Source: an uncultured Prevotellaceae bacterium
GTDB taxonomy: Bacteria; Bacteroidota; Bacteroidia; Bacteroidales; Bacteroidaceae
DNA length: 64,000 bases
Assembly: GCA_900318815.1 (NCBI GenBank)
Contig: ONMA01000034.1
Span: forward strand, 16,441-80,440
Direction of reading: 5' to 3'
Shown: one piece after another, positions 48,918-57,820 of the stretch
Layout of the letters: each line of letters starts with the position of its first letter
Position numbering within the stretch: the first letter of the stretch is position 1
The notes under the pieces: generated by a model
What the model was told of the DNA's origin: nothing
What the model saw: the letters and a program-made list of their open reading frames with translations, nothing else
Databases searched by the model: none
Program-made: the position numbers and the translations under genes

Positions 48918-51206
48918 ATGAAGAAAATTTCTTTTCTGACGATGGCACTGATGGCCAGTGAAGTGAGTGTGTATGCAGCCGAACCCGTCGACTCGCTGAA
49001 GACGATAGAGTTGCAAGGGGTACAGGTGCGCTCGACACGTGCCTCCAAGCGCACGCCTATGGCGTTCAGCAACATGAACCGGGACCAGATTAATGAGGTG
49101 AACAACGGACAGGACATACCCTATCTGCTCTCGCTCATGCCCAGCGCGACCACTACCAGTGATGCCGGCAACGGCATTGGCTACACGACGCTGCGCATCC
49201 GCGGCACCGCTGCCGAACGCATCAACATCACCACCAACGGTGTGCCGATGAACGATGCCGAGAGCAACTCGGTGTTCTGGGTGAACATGGGCGACTTCGC
49301 CAGCAGCGTGCAATCCATGCAGGTACAGCGTGGCGTGGGAACAAGTACCAACGGTGCCGGTGCCTTTGGCGCCACCATCAACATGCAGACCGAGAACATC
49401 GGTATGCGGCCATACGTGGGCATCGACCTCGGCGGCGGCAGCTACTATTCTAATAAAGAGACCGTGCGCTTCTCAACCGGACTGCCCGACGAGGGCCACT
49501 GGGGAATGCAAGGCCGACTGTCGCACATTGGCTCGAAGGGCTATATCGACCGTGCAGAGACACAGCTCTACAGCTACTTCCTGCAATACGGCTACTTCGG
49601 CGAACAGCGCGTAGTAAAGTTCATAACATGGAACGGAGAGGAAAAAACCTATCACGCATGGGACTATAGCTCGCACTACGCACAGGACACCTATGGACGC
49701 ACGTACAACCCCTGCGGCTACATGGGCGACGATGGGGAAGGCCATGCGCTTTACTACGACGACCAGACCGACAACTACCATCAGCAGAACTATCAGCTGG
49801 TGTGGAACGAACGTCTCTCACGGCAGCTTTCGCTCAATGCCGCCCTGCACTACACCCGTGGCGATGGCTATTACAACCAGTACAAGGCCAACAAAAAACT
49901 AAAGGACTACCTGCCATTGACCGCAACCGAGAACGGCATGCGCAGCGATCTGGTACGCGAGAAACGCATGGCCAACGACTTCTACGGTGTCGTAGCCTCG
50001 CTGTTCTACGACAACAAGCAAGGGCTTGAGGCCACTGTTGGCGGCGGATGGAACAAGTACGACGGCGACCACTTCGGCCGTCTGTCCTGGGTGAAAGAGG
50101 CACCGGCCAGCTATGCCCCTAATTACGAGTACTACCGCGACAACGCCAAGAAGACCGACATGAACATCTATGGAAAGGCCAACTACCAGCTGCTGCACGC
50201 CCTCAGTGCCTTCGTCGACTTGCAGTACCGCTACGTGGGCTACAAGGCACAGGATCCTGCCGACTGGTATCAGGCCGGGAAGAGCGACCAGTATGTCATC
50301 GACGAGACCTATAACTTCTTCAACCCCAAGGTGGGCCTGAACTACCAGCCGACCCCGCAGCACCGTCTTTACGCTTCATACGCCATTGCCCATAAGGAAC
50401 CCGTGCGCAACAACTTCCAGAACAACTACAACGCCGGCTTGGAGCAACCCTGCTCCGAGCGGCTGAACGACCTCGAGGCCGGCTATCAGTTCCAGAGCCC
50501 CCACTTCACCGCCGGACTGAACCTGTACTGGATGAACTATAAGGACCAGTTCGTGCTAACGGGCGAGATTGACAACATTGGCGAGCCCGTCACCCGCAAC
50601 CTGCCCAAGAGCTATCGTCTTGGCGTGGAATTAGAGGCTGCCTGGCAGCCCGCCGACTGGTTCCGTTGGGACGTGAACGCCACTTACTCCAAGAACCGTG
50701 TCAAGGACATCGCCGTGCTGCTTGAAGACGGCAAGACCACCGTCACCCTCGACGGCGCAAAGCCACTGGCCTTCTCGCCCGACCTCATTGCCAACAGCAT
50801 CCTGTCGTTCAGATATGGCGGCGCCAAGATAACCCTGCAGAGTCAGTACATCGATGACCAGTATCTCACCAACACGGGGTTCAAGGACATGCTCTGCCAG
50901 GATGACGCCGGCAACGAATGCCATGAGACGCTGCTGCTGAAGAGGCATTTCACCACCAATGCCGACCTGTCCTACCACTTCGCCCTGCCCTGTCTTGGAC
51001 TGAAGGATGCCACTGCGGGCGTGATGTTCTATAACATCTTCAGTGCCAAGTTCGACAATAACGGATGGGCCGCCCCACAATACCGACAACTGACCAACGG
51101 GCAGGTAATTACCGTCAACACCTGGGGCACGCGCGACGACCAGGCCGCGGGCTTCGCTCCTTCGGCGCCCTTTAACTGGATGGCTCACTTGTCGCTGACT
51201 TTTTAG
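48918..51206 (+). CDS. TonB-dependent receptor for thiamine (or its precursor)
   Basis: 762 aa from ATG 48918 (MKKISFLTMALMASEVSVYA), which has AAAAGGG just upstream. Plug domain LMPSATTTSDAGNGIGYTTL, RIRGTAAERINITTNG, VQRGVGTSTNGAGAFGATIN, then a beta barrel ending PFNWMAHLSLTF. Direct control by a TPP riboswitch and the neighbours indicate uptake of thiamine across the outer membrane. An upstream in-frame ATG (48876) falls between riboswitch and SD and is less likely. Confidence 0.93.
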   Translation: MKKISFLTMALMASEVSVYAAEPVDSLKTIELQGVQVRSTRASKRTPMAFSNMNRDQINEVNNGQDIPYLLSLMPSATTTSDAGNGIGYTTLRIRGTAAERINITTNGVPMNDAESNSVFWVNMGDFASSVQSMQVQRGVGTSTNGAGAFGATINMQTENIGMRPYVGIDLGGGSYYSNKETVRFSTGLPDEGHWGMQGRLSHIGSKGYIDRAETQLYSYFLQYGYFGEQRVVKFITWNGEEKTYHAWDYSSHYAQDTYGRTYNPCGYMGDDGEGHALYYDDQTDNYHQQNYQLVWNERLSRQLSLNAALHYTRGDGYYNQYKANKKLKDYLPLTATENGMRSDLVREKRMANDFYGVVASLFYDNKQGLEATVGGGWNKYDGDHFGRLSWVKEAPASYAPNYEYYRDNAKKTDMNIYGKANYQLLHALSAFVDLQYRYVGYKAQDPADWYQAGKSDQYVIDETYNFFNPKVGLNYQPTPQHRLYASYAIAHKEPVRNNFQNNYNAGLEQPCSERLNDLEAGYQFQSPHFTAGLNLYWMNYKDQFVLTGEIDNIGEPVTRNLPKSYRLGVELEAAWQPADWFRWDVNATYSKNRVKDIAVLLEDGKTTVTLDGAKPLAFSPDLIANSILSFRYGGAKITLQSQYIDDQYLTNTGFKDMLCQDDAGNECHETLLLKRHFTTNADLSYHFALPCLGLKDATAGVMFYNIFSAKFDNNGWAAPQYRQLTNGQVITVNTWGTRDDQAAGFAPSAPFNWMAHLSLTF

Positions 51207-51215
51207 TTCAATGTC

Positions 51216-51848
51216 ATGACCCCCGACTGGCTCGACATAGCAACCACCGTTCTCGGCCTGATATATATCTGGCTAGAATACCGCGCCCATATCGCCCTGT
51301 GGCTCGTAGGCATCATCATGCCTGCCCTCGACACCTATCTTTATTACAGTCACGGACTATATGGCGATGCGGGCATGGCCGTCTACTACACGGCTGCCGG
51401 AATCTATGGCTATGTGGTGTGGAAGCTAAGGGTTTCTAAAGAAGCCCCCTCGGGGGCCGTAGGGGGGGCCAGGGGGACCATCACCCACATGCCCCTTCGC
51501 CTTTACCTGCCCGCGGGCATGTTCTTCCTCGTGGCCTGGGGAGTCACCTATTACGTACTGGTCACTTGGACCAACTCCACCGTACCGCTGCTCGATTCTT
51601 TTACGAACGCGCTCTCTTTTGTGGGCCTATGGGCACTGTCGCGAAAGTACATCGAGCAGTGGTTTTTCTGGATTATTGTCGATGCCGTCTGTGCGGTGCT
51701 TTACGTGCAAAAGGGCATTCCCTTCAAGGCCGGGCTTTACGGGCTTTACGTGGTCATTGCCATTGCCGGCTGGTTTAAGTGGAAGCGAATGATGGCGACG
51801 GAAACTGAGGCTTTGCCGCAGCCAACGGGAAAGGGCACTCGCCAATGA
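51216..51848 (+). CDS. PnuC/PnuT-like thiamine transporter
   Basis: An inner-membrane transporter of 210 aa, seven predicted helices, PnuC family (WLEYRAHIALWLVGIIMPAL, AAGIYGYVVWKL, SRKYIEQWFFWIIVDAVCAV). Next to ThiN and the TPP riboswitch it fits PnuT, which moves thiamine by facilitated diffusion with trapping by phosphorylation. A loop around residues 74-92 (KEAPSGAVGGARGTITH) is encoded by G/C-tract repeat-like sequence (51441-51478) and is not normal PnuC sequence. It overlaps tpk as ATGA. Confidence 0.9.
   Translation: MTPDWLDIATTVLGLIYIWLEYRAHIALWLVGIIMPALDTYLYYSHGLYGDAGMAVYYTAAGIYGYVVWKLRVSKEAPSGAVGGARGTITHMPLRLYLPAGMFFLVAWGVTYYVLVTWTNSTVPLLDSFTNALSFVGLWALSRKYIEQWFFWIIVDAVCAVLYVQKGIPFKAGLYGLYVVIAIAGWFKWKRMMATETEALPQPTGKGTRQ
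51441..51478 (+). repeat. G/C-tract insertion within the PnuC-like gene
   Basis: GCCCCCTCGGGGGC is an inverted repeat, followed by CGTAGGGGGGGCCAGGGGG. It falls in a cytoplasmic-type loop and keeps the frame. Confidence 0.6.
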
Positions 51849-52474
51849 CTACCTACCCCTCCTTGCTCGCGCCCTATGCCTTCGACGCTGTGGTGTTGGC
51901 CGACGGCGACTTCCCCACCCACGAAGTGCCGCTCTCGCTGCTGCGGAAAGCTCCTTTTGTGATGTGCTGCGACGGTGCCAGTAGTCACTACCCGCAGGCC
52001 CAGGCCATCGTGGGCGACGGCGACTCCGTGCCCGAGCAGCTGCGTTCCCGCCTGCACCGCGTGGAGGAACAGGAGGATAACGACCTGACCAAGGCCACCC
52101 GCTTCTGCCTGTCGCAGGGTTTCAAGACCATCGTCTACCTCGGAGCCACGGGACGCCGCGAAGACCACACCTTAGGCAATATCTCCCTCCTTGTGCGCTA
52201 CATGCAGGACTTCGGCCTCCATCCCCTTATGGCCACCGACTATGGCTGGTTCGTACCCGCCGAGGGCGAAGCCCGCTTCGCCTCCTTCCCTGGCCAGCAG
52301 GTCAGCATCTTCAACTTCGGAAGCACCCGCCTTTCGGCCACCCAGCTGGCCTATCCCTGCTATGCCTACCGCTCTTGGTGGCAGGGCACGCTCAACGAAA
52401 GCACCGCCGGCCATTTCCAAATCATGGCCGACGGTGCTTATCTTGTCTACCGTACCTATCAGGCAAAGGGATAG
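51845..52474 (+). CDS. thiN: Thiamine pyrophosphokinase
   Basis: 209 aa. Makes TPP from thiamine and ATP. Motifs: VVLADGDFPTHEVPL, CDGASSHYP, VGDGDSVPEQLR, DNDLTKATRF, YLGATGRREDHTLGN (the typical GxxGRxDHxxxN-type motif). It traps thiamine brought in by the upstream transporter. It is convergent with the phosphatase gene, with 3 nt between stops. Confidence 0.95.
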   Translation: MTTYPSLLAPYAFDAVVLADGDFPTHEVPLSLLRKAPFVMCCDGASSHYPQAQAIVGDGDSVPEQLRSRLHRVEEQEDNDLTKATRFCLSQGFKTIVYLGATGRREDHTLGNISLLVRYMQDFGLHPLMATDYGWFVPAEGEARFASFPGQQVSIFNFGSTRLSATQLAYPCYAYRSWWQGTLNESTAGHFQIMADGAYLVYRTYQAKG

Positions 52475-52477
52475 CCC

Positions 52478-53767
52478 TCACTCCTCAACAAAGGAGTCCA
52501 GCTTCTTCAGATAATAGTCGCGGAAATCAGACCAGCGATAGTATGGCCCCTGCACGGCTTTCAGGGGCAGGGTGGCCTCGTCCTCGTTGAGCAGTACCTT
52601 GAGGAACACATCAGGGTCGTCGGCCGACTTCCGATAGAACACAATCTGCACGTTGCAGGCCATAGGGAACACCCTGTAGTCCACCCACCCTTTCTTTTCT
52701 AACTGGTTCAGGTCGCCGATGGACTGGTCGAAGCCATTGATACCCATCAGGCACACCAGCGGCAAGATGTCGGTGTCGTGACCAAAGCGCAAGGTGGCTC
52801 CCGGATGCGGATGCTGCAGACAGCTGTCGGCATCGTGGATGATGCGCCGCAGCAGATGACGCTGCGAAAAAGGCTGCTCCCCGCCAGTATGCGGCGAGAA
52901 GCCGTAGCCCAGGAACCAGTAGGCATTGTTGGTCTGCCAGTTCTTCAGTATCTCCTCGTCGGTGAAAAGGTCGTAGAGCGTCAGCTGCTTGCGGGCCTCC
53001 ATGTTCTGCAGGTTGCTGGCCATGCGGAACAGGTAGTAGTTCATGCGCTCGCCGTTGACCTGATGGTTCACGTAGGCAGTATCGTTGAAGAGCTGATAGA
53101 CGGGACGTTGCCAGCATACTCGCTCACGGCAATACTCATCGTAGGCGGCGCGGCTACTCTCCGAGGAAATCTTCTTCTGCAGATCCTTGTCGGTGAAGTG
53201 CATGTAGCCCATGTCGTGCATGCTGGCATCGCTCGTGATGCGCAGTCTGGGATTCATCGCCACTAACTGTAGCAGGGCAGACTGCATGGAAAGTACGCAC
53301 CTCACGGTAAGCGTACTGCGGGCATCGACGCAGACCTCCCCCTCGAACACCTCGGGGAAGCGCTCCATCATGCGCCGCGCAATGCTGCGAAGCTGCTCCA
53401 CTCCCAGCGGGGTCAGGTCGCCAAGCCTTCCTTCCGACTCCGCATTGATGGCAGCCACGCGCTCCAGCACATCCTCGCCCAGCTCCGACAGCTTGTGTTC
53501 GCGACGAGCCTTCAGCAGGATGTTGTAGACGTAGTCATACTCCCTGACTCTCGACATGTAGCGGGAGCCATGACGACCATAGTGACTGATGTAGAAAGGC
53601 GTCATGCCCTCTGGTGCCGGAGTCAGCCGGGGCTGCAGCGGCCCGCGGTAGGCCAGGAAGTTGCTGGCCGAGAGGCACAGGTTATTCTTCAGTTCTTGCT
53701 TCGGCTTCTGTCCGAAGGCCGTGAGCACTGCGAGAAGCAGTAAGATGGTCAAGCCTTGTCTTTTCAT
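52478..53767 (-). CDS. Histidine acid phosphatase (phytase/MINPP-like), secreted
   Basis: 429 aa with signal peptide (LTILLLLAVLTAFGQ). Catalytic RHG motif in YISHYGRHGSRYM and the HD-type proton donor in LRFGHDTDILPLV. Family members hydrolyse phosphate esters, including phytate in gut Bacteroidetes. Whether it is a phytase is inference. It is the downstream gene of a minus-strand series. Confidence 0.88.
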   Translation of the reverse strand: MKRQGLTILLLLAVLTAFGQKPKQELKNNLCLSASNFLAYRGPLQPRLTPAPEGMTPFYISHYGRHGSRYMSRVREYDYVYNILLKARREHKLSELGEDVLERVAAINAESEGRLGDLTPLGVEQLRSIARRMMERFPEVFEGEVCVDARSTLTVRCVLSMQSALLQLVAMNPRLRITSDASMHDMGYMHFTDKDLQKKISSESSRAAYDEYCRERVCWQRPVYQLFNDTAYVNHQVNGERMNYYLFRMASNLQNMEARKQLTLYDLFTDEEILKNWQTNNAYWFLGYGFSPHTGGEQPFSQRHLLRRIIHDADSCLQHPHPGATLRFGHDTDILPLVCLMGINGFDQSIGDLNQLEKKGWVDYRVFPMACNVQIVFYRKSADDPDVFLKVLLNEDEATLPLKAVQGPYYRWSDFRDYYLKKLDSFVEE

Positions 53768-53786
53768 AACTCTTCACTCTACACTC

Positions 53787-54608
53787 TTATTGCTCGTTGT
53801 CGAGTTCCAGCTCCAGCTGGTCGACACGCTTCACAATGTCCTTATAGGCATTAGTGAGGTCGCTCTGAGTGATGTCGATAGTGGTGTTCACCCTTCTTTT
53901 CGGGTCGGCCAGACTGTGCTGGAACAGCCAGTCGTAGGTCTTGCCCGTATAGAAGAACCTGGCCAGGGCACCATGCGATGCGCCCTTCATCCAGTTCCAG
54001 CGCAGCTTGTCGGTGCTGCACTGCTGCTTCAGCCCTTCGACCACCCGCTGCGACTCGCGCACGGAGACGGCCTTGTCGCCCGTTCCGTGTACAATCCACA
54101 TCGGCAGCCGTCCCAGGCCGCTGAAATCCTTCAGCGAGCAACCGCCACAGAGGGCGATGGCCGCAGCAATCTTGTCGGGGTAGGTGCCCGCAAAGTCCAT
54201 CGTGCCATAGCCGCCCAGGCTCATGCCGATGACGTAGACACGGTTGGCATCGAACTCGTAGTTCTGCTTCATCCACTCCAGGACGTTGTCCAGCTTCTTC
54301 GGATTCCAGGCACCGCCCGGGTTCTGCGGCGTTACGATGAGGGCAGGAATCTCGCGCCCCATCTTCACCGCATCCACGGGGCCGTAGCGCAGACAGCGGT
54401 TCATGTCGCGTCCGCAGCGGCTGGCCCCGTGCAGGAAGATGATGAGGGGGGTGTTCTCCTGCGAGTAATAGTAGTCATCGGGGGTGTAGACCCAGAAATC
54501 ATAGCCATTCTTCACCACCCCTTTCTTGGCCGAGAGAAGGTCGTACTGCGCCTGCATGCCAACGGTGCATGCCAGGAGCGTCAAGATAGCAATCAGCGTT
54601 CTTTTCAT
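53787..54608 (-). CDS. Secreted alpha/beta-hydrolase (esterase/depolymerase-like)
   Basis: 273 aa. Signal peptide to about residue 20, then an alpha/beta-hydrolase with the oxyanion-hole region LIIFLHGASRCG, the nucleophile elbow GMSLGGYG and the catalytic His in GASHGAL. It resembles PHB-depolymerase/feruloyl-esterase type enzymes. The C-terminal tail is coiled-coil-like (YKDIVKRVDQLELELDNEQ). Substrate unknown. It lies between the phosphatase and the Na/Pi transporter. Confidence 0.82.
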   Translation of the reverse strand: MKRTLIAILTLLACTVGMQAQYDLLSAKKGVVKNGYDFWVYTPDDYYYSQENTPLIIFLHGASRCGRDMNRCLRYGPVDAVKMGREIPALIVTPQNPGGAWNPKKLDNVLEWMKQNYEFDANRVYVIGMSLGGYGTMDFAGTYPDKIAAAIALCGGCSLKDFSGLGRLPMWIVHGTGDKAVSVRESQRVVEGLKQQCSTDKLRWNWMKGASHGALARFFYTGKTYDWLFQHSLADPKRRVNTTIDITQSDLTNAYKDIVKRVDQLELELDNEQ

Positions 54609-54615
54609 TACCCTA

Positions 54616-56361
54616 TCAGATGCTGCGCTGGCGGGTACCCATGCGGGCCTCGACCACGTTCACCACATAGTCACCCAGTTTCTCGCACTCGTTCACCAGG
54701 TCCATGTAGACGGTGCCCTCGGCGTAGGTGTATTCGTGGTTGTTCACCGAGTTGATGTTCTGCGACTTCAGCTGGTTGCGGTAGTTGTTGATTTCGTTCT
54801 CGATGTTGAAGGTCTTGTTCACGTCGAACGAATCCTTGCGGCCACCCATGAGCTGGTTCATCTGCGTCAGCGACTGCTCGGTCAGGTTCATCATCTGGTG
54901 CAGGTGGCTGTACTGCTGCTCGTTGAAGTGGTCCTGCTTGGTCTGGAACTTGCGGTTGATGGTGCGCCCCATGTTGAAGCAGGCATCGCCAATAGACTCC
55001 AGTTCGGAAATCTCACGCAGCATGGCGCGAATCTTGCCCTTCGTTTCGTCCGAGAGGTGGGCGTCGCTGACGTTCTCCAAGTACTTGGCAATCTCCAGCT
55101 CCATGTTATCCGAGATGCTCTCGTACTTCTCGATGCGAGTATAGAGCTTCACAAACTCCTGCTCGTGCTTGTCCTTCTCCTTGCCCGTGCTGTTCTTGGT
55201 CGAGGACAGGTCGAGCAGCTCGCGCACCATGCCGAACATGCGCTGCATACGGATGCCGAAGTCCTGTATCTCCTTCTGTGCCTCGAGCACCGAAAGTTCC
55301 GGGGTCTTCATGAAGCCGGCCGTAATGAAGTGCAGGCGGAAGTCCTCCTCCTCGTCCTGCTTCTTGGGCTTGATGACCCAGCACACGAACTTCTCTATCT
55401 GCGGGATGAACCAGATGAGTATGCCGGCGTTGATGATGTTGAAGCTGGTGTGGAAGGCCGCCAACGTGATGGTGAGCTTCTGCGCAATGGGCATGCTCGC
55501 AATGTCGGCACCGAAGACCTTGGCACCTGCACCCACGACGCTGTTAATCACGAAGTCGATGAAGGGATGGAAGATGACCAGGATCCAGAGCACGCCGAAC
55601 ACGTTGAAGAACATGTGAGCCAGGGCAGCACGGCGGGCCTGCGCGTTGGCCGACATGGCAGCCAGGTTCGACGTGACGGTAGTACCGATGTTCTCGCCCA
55701 GCACCAACGCAATGCCCTGATAGATGGGTAGCGCACCGCTCGAACACAGAATCATGGTGATGGCCATGACCGCAGCCGACGACTGCACGCAGAACGTGAG
55801 TATGCCGCCCAGCAGGAGGAACGTAATAGTGGTGAGGAATGAATCGGGGTCGAACGAGGCGAAGAAGTTGATTACCGTCTGATTATTGCCCAAATCCATC
55901 TCCTGACCCGTGATGCGCAGCGTGCCCAGACCGAGCAGCAGGAACGACAGGCCAAAGAGGAAATCGCCGATGAAACGGTACTTTTTCATGTAGATAAGGA
56001 CAATACCGATGAAGAATGCCGGATAAATGGCATCGGTAATGTTGAACGACATGCCCGCCGCCATGATCCAGGCCGTGAGCGTGGTTCCGATGTTGGCACC
56101 CATGATGACCGAGATGGCCTGTGCCAGCGTGAGGAGTCCGGCGTTGACAAACGATACGGTCATCACCGTGGTGGCTGTTGAGGACTGGACCGAGGCCGTT
56201 ACGAACGTACCTGTCAGCAAACCGGTGAACCGGTTGGTGGTCATTGCTCCTAAGGCGTGGCGCAACTGCGGACCCGCCATCTTCTGCAAGGCATCGCTCA
56301 TCGATTTCATACCGAACATCAGGAGGGCGAGCGAGCCGAGGAGTTTAAAGAATACTAACAT
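54616..56361 (-). CDS. Na/Pi cotransporter family protein with PhoU-like C-terminus
   Basis: 581 aa. Eight or more membrane helices with the duplicated QSSTATT (TASVQSSTATTVMTVSFV) and QSSAAVM motifs of the NptA/PF02690 family, then a cytoplasmic helical PhoU-like domain (about 340-560). It imports phosphate with sodium. Its 3' end lies 7 nt from the esterase start, so co-transcription is likely. Neighbouring a phosphatase, it may serve phosphate scavenging. Confidence 0.93.
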   Translation of the reverse strand: MLVFFKLLGSLALLMFGMKSMSDALQKMAGPQLRHALGAMTTNRFTGLLTGTFVTASVQSSTATTVMTVSFVNAGLLTLAQAISVIMGANIGTTLTAWIMAAGMSFNITDAIYPAFFIGIVLIYMKKYRFIGDFLFGLSFLLLGLGTLRITGQEMDLGNNQTVINFFASFDPDSFLTTITFLLLGGILTFCVQSSAAVMAITMILCSSGALPIYQGIALVLGENIGTTVTSNLAAMSANAQARRAALAHMFFNVFGVLWILVIFHPFIDFVINSVVGAGAKVFGADIASMPIAQKLTITLAAFHTSFNIINAGILIWFIPQIEKFVCWVIKPKKQDEEEDFRLHFITAGFMKTPELSVLEAQKEIQDFGIRMQRMFGMVRELLDLSSTKNSTGKEKDKHEQEFVKLYTRIEKYESISDNMELEIAKYLENVSDAHLSDETKGKIRAMLREISELESIGDACFNMGRTINRKFQTKQDHFNEQQYSHLHQMMNLTEQSLTQMNQLMGGRKDSFDVNKTFNIENEINNYRNQLKSQNINSVNNHEYTYAEGTVYMDLVNECEKLGDYVVNVVEARMGTRQRSI

Positions 56362-56575
56362 AAATATAATTGAATTGGTTTGTGCCTTGAGAATTCCCTA
56401 TATAGATTCTTTTTTTAGATACAGGACAAAGGTATAAAGAATTATTTAAACTACCAAGCGAATTGAGAAATAATTTTCATTTAGGATGCAACTAAGTAAC
56501 CATTAAAGAATAACTTCTTGCTTTGGCAAGCGACCAGAGGTCGAGCGGGGACGTTTTTATGAACAAGTTATTGAA

Positions 56576-56620
56576 TTATCTATATTAACATCCCTCCCTT
56601 TGGGAGGGCTTGGGTGGGCT
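56576..56620. repeat. CATCCCTCCCTTTGGGAGGG repeat copy forming the 3' end of a gene
   Basis: TTATCTATATTAACATCCCT, then CCCTTTGGGAGGGCTTGGGT, matches the units at 33110-33214. It overlaps the last 11 codons and stop of the methyltransferase gene. Upstream (56522-56565) are fragments of the main repeat block (GGCAAGCGACCAGAGGTCGA) and of the nested element in E6. Confidence 0.8.
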
Positions 56621-57817
56621 GGAACGATGACAGACCAGGAGGACACGGCTACCGTCGGCCAAAGTGGTGGCAAAGAGGTAGGTATCGCCGCCGTCGGTCA
56701 GCCGTAAGCGCTTGCGCAGGTCGGCCACGGAGAGGGGGAAGTTGCGCACGGTGATGCTGGCGCGGCGCAGGTCGCCGAGTGTGCTGCGCAGGTCGTGCTT
56801 GTTCATCGTGGCCACGGCACTGATGCGGAACATGCGCCCGGGGAAGTCGGCCACAGGATGCGGCGAGACAAAGAGATGGCTGTTCCGGGCCACAGACTGC
56901 ACACCATACCGGCGCGAGAGGGCAGCAAAGCAGCCGCCCTTCATGATGGCCGCATTGGGCTCGTAGAGATAGTTTCCCGCCACGGGATTAGTCCAAATTC
57001 CGTCGATTTCATCGCTCGCGGCATCGCCTAAATCGACAGAAAACTCGGTTTCATCGTTCACGCAACAGAGCCTCATCCCCTCGCCCTCTGCCGACAGCAG
57101 CACCAGCAGCTCCTTGCACTCGCCCCCCACTGCCACGATGTGTACCTCGCGCACGCACTCACGGCCCAGGTCATCGACGGCCTTGCGCCAGTCGAGCATG
57201 GGCGACAGCTTCAGCAGCACGTAGCTTGAACGCGACAGCAGCTCGTCCTTCATCGTCAGCACGTCGGGCGTACAGTCGGCCATGCCGTAGGTTCGCGCCC
57301 CGTGGTCGTCGCGCCGTGCGGGGTCGAGGAAAAACATCGTTGCGCGTTGAACGGTGCGAAAATACTCGGTTCCATCGGCACAGACCAGCGTCGTGGGCGT
57401 AGCGACGAGCAAGCGGATATTGGCCGATGAGATGGCAAATAACTGTTCGTCGCGCTCCACGTAGGTAGCCTGGTCGAAGGCAGCCGACATAAAGGTGAAA
57501 TCGACACCGAAGCCTCCCGTGAGGTCAACGAGGGTGGTGGGCGACGGGTGTGCTGACAACAGGCGGCGGCACAAAGCAGCCTTATAACGGGCCGCAGGCT
57601 CCGACGAACACTGCTCCATGTTGAGATGCGGAGGGAAGCAAATGCCCTCGCAGGCCGCCCACGTGGGCAGCTTGCGGCGGGCGGTCTGTCGTCCTTGTAT
57701 CTGCTGCAAGGCCAGGGACATGTCGACCTCCGGGTCCTTACAACCACGTAGCGCCAGCTGCCTGACATCATCGTCGGCATGCTGGCGCACGTATTGCTGG
57801 GTAGCTTCGTTCATCAA
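56585..57817 (-). CDS. THUMP-like class I SAM methyltransferase
   Basis: 410 aa. SAM motif I LVDLTGGFGVDFTFMS, acidic end of strand 2 YVERDE, and a FLDPARRD motif as in Bacteroidetes THUMP-like methyltransferases, with a C-terminal domain (VRNFPLSVADLRKRLRL). Target unknown, RNA is likely. The last 11 residues (SPPKPSQREGC) and the stop come from an intergenic repeat, so the original C-terminus may have been different. ATG 57817 or 57814 are both possible. Confidence 0.83.
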   Translation of the reverse strand: MMNEATQQYVRQHADDDVRQLALRGCKDPEVDMSLALQQIQGRQTARRKLPTWAACEGICFPPHLNMEQCSSEPAARYKAALCRRLLSAHPSPTTLVDLTGGFGVDFTFMSAAFDQATYVERDEQLFAISSANIRLLVATPTTLVCADGTEYFRTVQRATMFFLDPARRDDHGARTYGMADCTPDVLTMKDELLSRSSYVLLKLSPMLDWRKAVDDLGRECVREVHIVAVGGECKELLVLLSAEGEGMRLCCVNDETEFSVDLGDAASDEIDGIWTNPVAGNYLYEPNAAIMKGGCFAALSRRYGVQSVARNSHLFVSPHPVADFPGRMFRISAVATMNKHDLRSTLGDLRRASITVRNFPLSVADLRKRLRLTDGGDTYLFATTLADGSRVLLVCHRSSPPKPSQREGC

Positions 57818-57820
57818 CGT

